This document shows, one piece after another, positions 61,343 to 64,000 of a DNA stretch of 64,000 bases (positions are counted from its first letter, which is position 1; every line of letters starts with the position of its first letter). A program made the translations under genes and the position numbers. The notes beneath the pieces were generated by a model. It was not told the DNA's origin and made no database searches. It worked only from the letters and a program-made list of their open reading frames with translations. Source of the DNA: Taishania pollutisoli (GTDB lineage: Bacteria > Bacteroidota > Bacteroidia > Flavobacteriales_D > Crocinitomicaceae); NCBI RefSeq assembly GCF_014518315.1, contig NZ_JACVEL010000004.1, positions 186,001-250,000 on the forward strand. Reading direction: 5' to 3'.

Positions 61343-62698
61343 ATGGAATTGAGCAGTTTAACAGCTATCTCGCCGATCGACGGGCGCTATCAACGTAAGA
61401 CAAATGAACTTCAACCGTACTTCTCTGAATTCGGATTGATCAAATACAGGGTAATTGTTGAAGTAGAATACCTCATTGCTTTGGTAGAAGCAGGAATTGA
61501 ACCGCTGCAACCGTTTCCGAAAGATAAGTTCACCGAACTGAGAGCAATCTGTACCAATTTCTCAGAGGAAGATGCTTTGTGGATCAAGAACACAGAGAAA
61601 ACAACCAACCACGATGTGAAGGCAGTGGAATACTTCCTGAAAGAAAAGATGCAGCAGCTCGGATTGGAAGCGTACCTCGAATTTGTGCACTTTGGTCTGA
61701 CATCCCAAGATATCAATAACACAGCTGTTCCTTTGTCCCTGAAAGACGCTGTGAATGAACAATACCTGCCATTGTTACAGCAGTTGCTGAACAAACTGAA
61801 CGCATTGAAAAACGAATGGAAAGATATCCCGATGTTGGCGCGAACACATGGACAGCCGGCATCTCCGACGCGTTTAGGGAAAGAAATCCAAGTGTTTGAA
61901 GAGCGTATTGAACGTCAGTTGGATTTGTTAAAACAGATCCCTTATTCTGCAAAATTCGGCGGAGCAACAGGAAACTTTAACGCGCACCACGTCGCTTTTC
62001 CGCACCACGATTGGGTGGCATTCGGAAATGACTTCGTAAACAACAAACTGGGATTGAATCGTTCGCAAACAACAACGCAAATTGAGCATTACGATAATAT
62101 CGCTGCATTGTTTGATGGGTTGAAACGCATTAATACCATTATCCTGGACCTGGACAGAGACATGTGGACCTACATTTCACAGGATTATTTCAAGCAAAAA
62201 CTCAAAGAAGGAGAAATTGGTTCTTCGGCAATGCCACATAAGGTAAACCCAATCGATTTTGAAAATTCCGAAGGAAACATCGGGATCGCCAACGCATTGT
62301 TTGAACACTTATCAATCAAATTGCCGGTTTCAAGACTGCAACGCGATTTGACAGATTCAACCGTTTTACGTACAATTGGTATGCCTTTTGCACACACGTT
62401 TATCGCGTTCAAAGCAACGCTGACGGGATTGGAAAAGTTATTATTAAATGAACAGGCTTTCCACGATGACCTGGAGGATAATTGGGCGGTAGTGGCAGAG
62501 GCTATTCAAACCATCCTGCGACGGGAAGGATTTGAAAAACCGTACGAAGCATTGAAAGGATTGACAAGAAAAAATGAGCGCGTAACAAAAGAAACCGTAC
62601 ATTCATTCGTTGATACATTAATAATCAGTGAAGCGCTGAAAGAAGAATTAAAACGAATTTCACCGCATAACTACACAGGAATTCAATTAGTAAAATAA
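61343..62698 (+). CDS. purB: adenylosuccinate lyase
   Basis: Acts twice in purine synthesis: SAICAR to AICAR, and adenylosuccinate to AMP, releasing fumarate. 451 residues, resembling the E. coli-type (456). The signature GSSAMPHKVNPIDFENSEGN (about 293-312) is complete and holds the catalytic Ser. The NHDVKAVEYFLKE (about 88-100) and LTSQDINNTA (near 121-130) blocks and the KFGGATGNFNAHH motif (about 206-218) support it. Confidence 0.97.
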   Translation: MELSSLTAISPIDGRYQRKTNELQPYFSEFGLIKYRVIVEVEYLIALVEAGIEPLQPFPKDKFTELRAICTNFSEEDALWIKNTEKTTNHDVKAVEYFLKEKMQQLGLEAYLEFVHFGLTSQDINNTAVPLSLKDAVNEQYLPLLQQLLNKLNALKNEWKDIPMLARTHGQPASPTRLGKEIQVFEERIERQLDLLKQIPYSAKFGGATGNFNAHHVAFPHHDWVAFGNDFVNNKLGLNRSQTTTQIEHYDNIAALFDGLKRINTIILDLDRDMWTYISQDYFKQKLKEGEIGSSAMPHKVNPIDFENSEGNIGIANALFEHLSIKLPVSRLQRDLTDSTVLRTIGMPFAHTFIAFKATLTGLEKLLLNEQAFHDDLEDNWAVVAEAIQTILRREGFEKPYEALKGLTRKNERVTKETVHSFVDTLIISEALKEELKRISPHNYTGIQLVK

Positions 62699-62707
62699 AA
62701 AACGCCT

Positions 62708-64000
62708 ATGAATAAGTTCCTTACAGCCGTCTTTTTATGCATCAGCCACCTTACACTGGTAGCTCAGGAGAAGATGCTGGAATGGGGAGAACTGGAAGGA
62801 AGATCGGGGCATTTGATAGAGCTGCTGCCGTTTCACAGCAAGGATTTTTATACCCTTCGCTGGAAAGGAGGAGGTATTTTTGGAGGTTACTACCTTTCAC
62901 GATTTGATGATCTGAAAGAAACGAAAACAAAGCGGGTTTCTATTTCTGTCAATAATAACATTGCCAATTTTGAACGGGTATTGATCATTGACGAGCATCC
63001 TGCCGTCATTCTAACCAATGTGCGGGATGGAAAGGAACAGGTTTTTCTTCAGCAATACAGCTATGAGCTGGAACCGAAAGGAGATGCCATCCTGTTAGCA
63101 GAATATGAACTCCTGAAGGGAATGTCCAAAGAGCCGATCAAAATTATTCAGTCAAAAGACAAAAAGTATTTTGCTGTCCTGTGGTTGTTGGTCGGGAAGA
63201 AAAAAGACCGGGATGTATATGGTTATGCCGTCTACGATCATAAATTCAAACAAGTGGATGAAGGAGAATACGAGGTTCCGTTCGAATCCCGTTACTCTCA
63301 GATTACGAGTCACCTGCTGAGCAATACCGGTCATTACTTCTTTGTGGTAAAAGAATTTGAACGAAATGAAAACCGAAAGGCCGGACAATCTGATATCATC
63401 TACAAAGCGATGCACATTTATCAGGTGAGTAATGATGAAGGATTGGATCGCTACACCATGCATTTGGGCGGTAAACGGATTGAAGCCATGTCAGTGAATA
63501 CAGATGACAGTACGGCATTTACCATTACCGGAGTGTATGGAAGTAATGAATTCAGAGGGATTCAGGGGGCCTTTTTTATGAAACTGGACTTCCGGAATCA
63601 AAAAGTTATACAGGAAGGGTTCCAGGAGTTCGGAAAGAATTTTATTACTGAAGATTGGTCGGATAAGGAAATTGAGCGGGCTGAAAAACGGGCCAGCAGA
63701 GGAAAGGAAGAACCTGCATTGTACAATTATCAAATGCGTGAAGCACAACTGTTACCGGATGGGAGTATGATCGGGATTATGGAACAGAATTATGTCGTTG
63801 TCCGTTCGTTCTCAGATACGCGTAGCATGGTTACATTCAGTTATACGTATTATTACAATGATATTGTCGTTTTCAAAATCGGGCAGTCAGGGCAATTTGA
63901 CTGGATTGAAAAAGTTAGAAAATCACAGATTTCTTCCAACGACGGCGGACCTTACAGTTCCTTTGCAAGTATTGTTGACGGAAATAAAATCCGCCTGATC
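62708..64000 (+). CDS. secreted protein of unknown function, truncated at the window end
   Basis: 431 codons from the ATG at 62708 without a stop before the window ends. The signal peptide is MNKFLTAVFLCISHLTLVAQ. The body has alternating hydrophobic and charged strands (FYTLRWKGGGIFGGYYLSRFDD, VIILTNVRDGKEQVFLQQY-like, YFAVLWLLVGKKKDRDVYGYAVYDH), the look of a beta-propeller or beta-sheet secreted protein. No family identified. It lies 9 bases after purB, so it may be cotranscribed. Confidence 0.8.
   Translation, partial: MNKFLTAVFLCISHLTLVAQEKMLEWGELEGRSGHLIELLPFHSKDFYTLRWKGGGIFGGYYLSRFDDLKETKTKRVSISVNNNIANFERVLIIDEHPAVILTNVRDGKEQVFLQQYSYELEPKGDAILLAEYELLKGMSKEPIKIIQSKDKKYFAVLWLLVGKKKDRDVYGYAVYDHKFKQVDEGEYEVPFESRYSQITSHLLSNTGHYFFVVKEFERNENRKAGQSDIIYKAMHIYQVSNDEGLDRYTMHLGGKRIEAMSVNTDDSTAFTITGVYGSNEFRGIQGAFFMKLDFRNQKVIQEGFQEFGKNFITEDWSDKEIERAEKRASRGKEEPALYNYQMREAQLLPDGSMIGIMEQNYVVVRSFSDTRSMVTFSYTYYYNDIVVFKIGQSGQFDWIEKVRKSQISSNDGGPYSSFASIVDGNKIRLI

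Overview
The window reads as ordinary chromosome of a member of the Bacteroidota, most likely a Flavobacteriales / Crocinitomicaceae (Fluviicola-like) bacterium. Supporting signs are two secreted enzymes with type IX secretion (T9SS) C-terminal sorting domains, -7 promoter boxes of the TAnnTTTG type before many genes, few Shine-Dalgarno sequences, a long plant-like IspG, and Bacteroidota-typical neighbourhoods (DUF3098-uppP-truB, Nif3-zinc ribbon, dut-nucleotidyltransferase-TPR-DUF4292-EnvC). The genus is inferred from protein flavour, not from a search.

Layout. 0.1-1.8 kb: phospholipid synthesis (cdsA-psd). 2-3.8 kb: a methyltransferase and a di-haem peroxidase. 3.8-9.5 kb: a CPA2 antiporter, a glycosyltransferase and a TraB-family protein, with two long intergenic regions holding a family of promoter-element-terminator cassettes that look like small RNAs. 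9.5-15.2 kb: DbpA-like helicase, rplU-rpmA, EamA transporter, ArsC-like protein, an outer-membrane-like protein and kynurenine 3-monooxygenase. 15.3-20 kb: nhaA, glycosyltransferase, DUF3098, uppP, truB. 20-24.3 kb: a secreted unknown, SpoIID, lpxB, a membrane protein and surE. 24.6-29.3 kb: small secreted proteins, arginine decarboxylase, lysS. 29.4-30.3 kb: rpiB, tRNA-Gly and tRNA-Leu. 30.3-31.5 kb: an AT-rich, gene-poor patch. 31.5-38.6 kb: membrane proteins, an MFS pump, a large alpha/beta-hydrolase protein, an M1 peptidase and a secreted unknown. 38.7-42.6 kb: LOG protein, Nif3, zinc ribbon protein and a RhlE-like helicase. 42.7-47.6 kb: a glycosyltransferase 2 fused to a secreted carboxypeptidase-regulatory-like domain, and a T9SS subtilase. 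47.8-50.1 kb: feoA-feoB plus an unlisted 40-residue Cys-rich feoB partner. 50.2-55.5 kb: EnvC, DUF4292, TPR, nucleotidyltransferase, dut. 55.7-64 kb: ArsR regulator, methyltransferase, ispG, TspO, a lipoprotein, purB and a truncated secreted protein.

Most genes are housekeeping or envelope functions. The most interesting unexplained signals are non-coding. (1) A dispersed AT-rich palindrome, core TATCGCA-4 nt-TGCGATA with extended arms GTCATATCG / CGATATGAC, occurs in six good copies and several decayed ones, about once per 10 kb; one copy lies inside a glycosyltransferase gene. (2) Three minus-strand cassettes share a GTAGTTTAGGTTA-like stretch directly before an intrinsic terminator and each has a TAnnTTTG box upstream. 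I found no CRISPR array, intact insertion sequence, prophage or rRNA.

Gene functions come from motif recognition by eye. No database search was possible.
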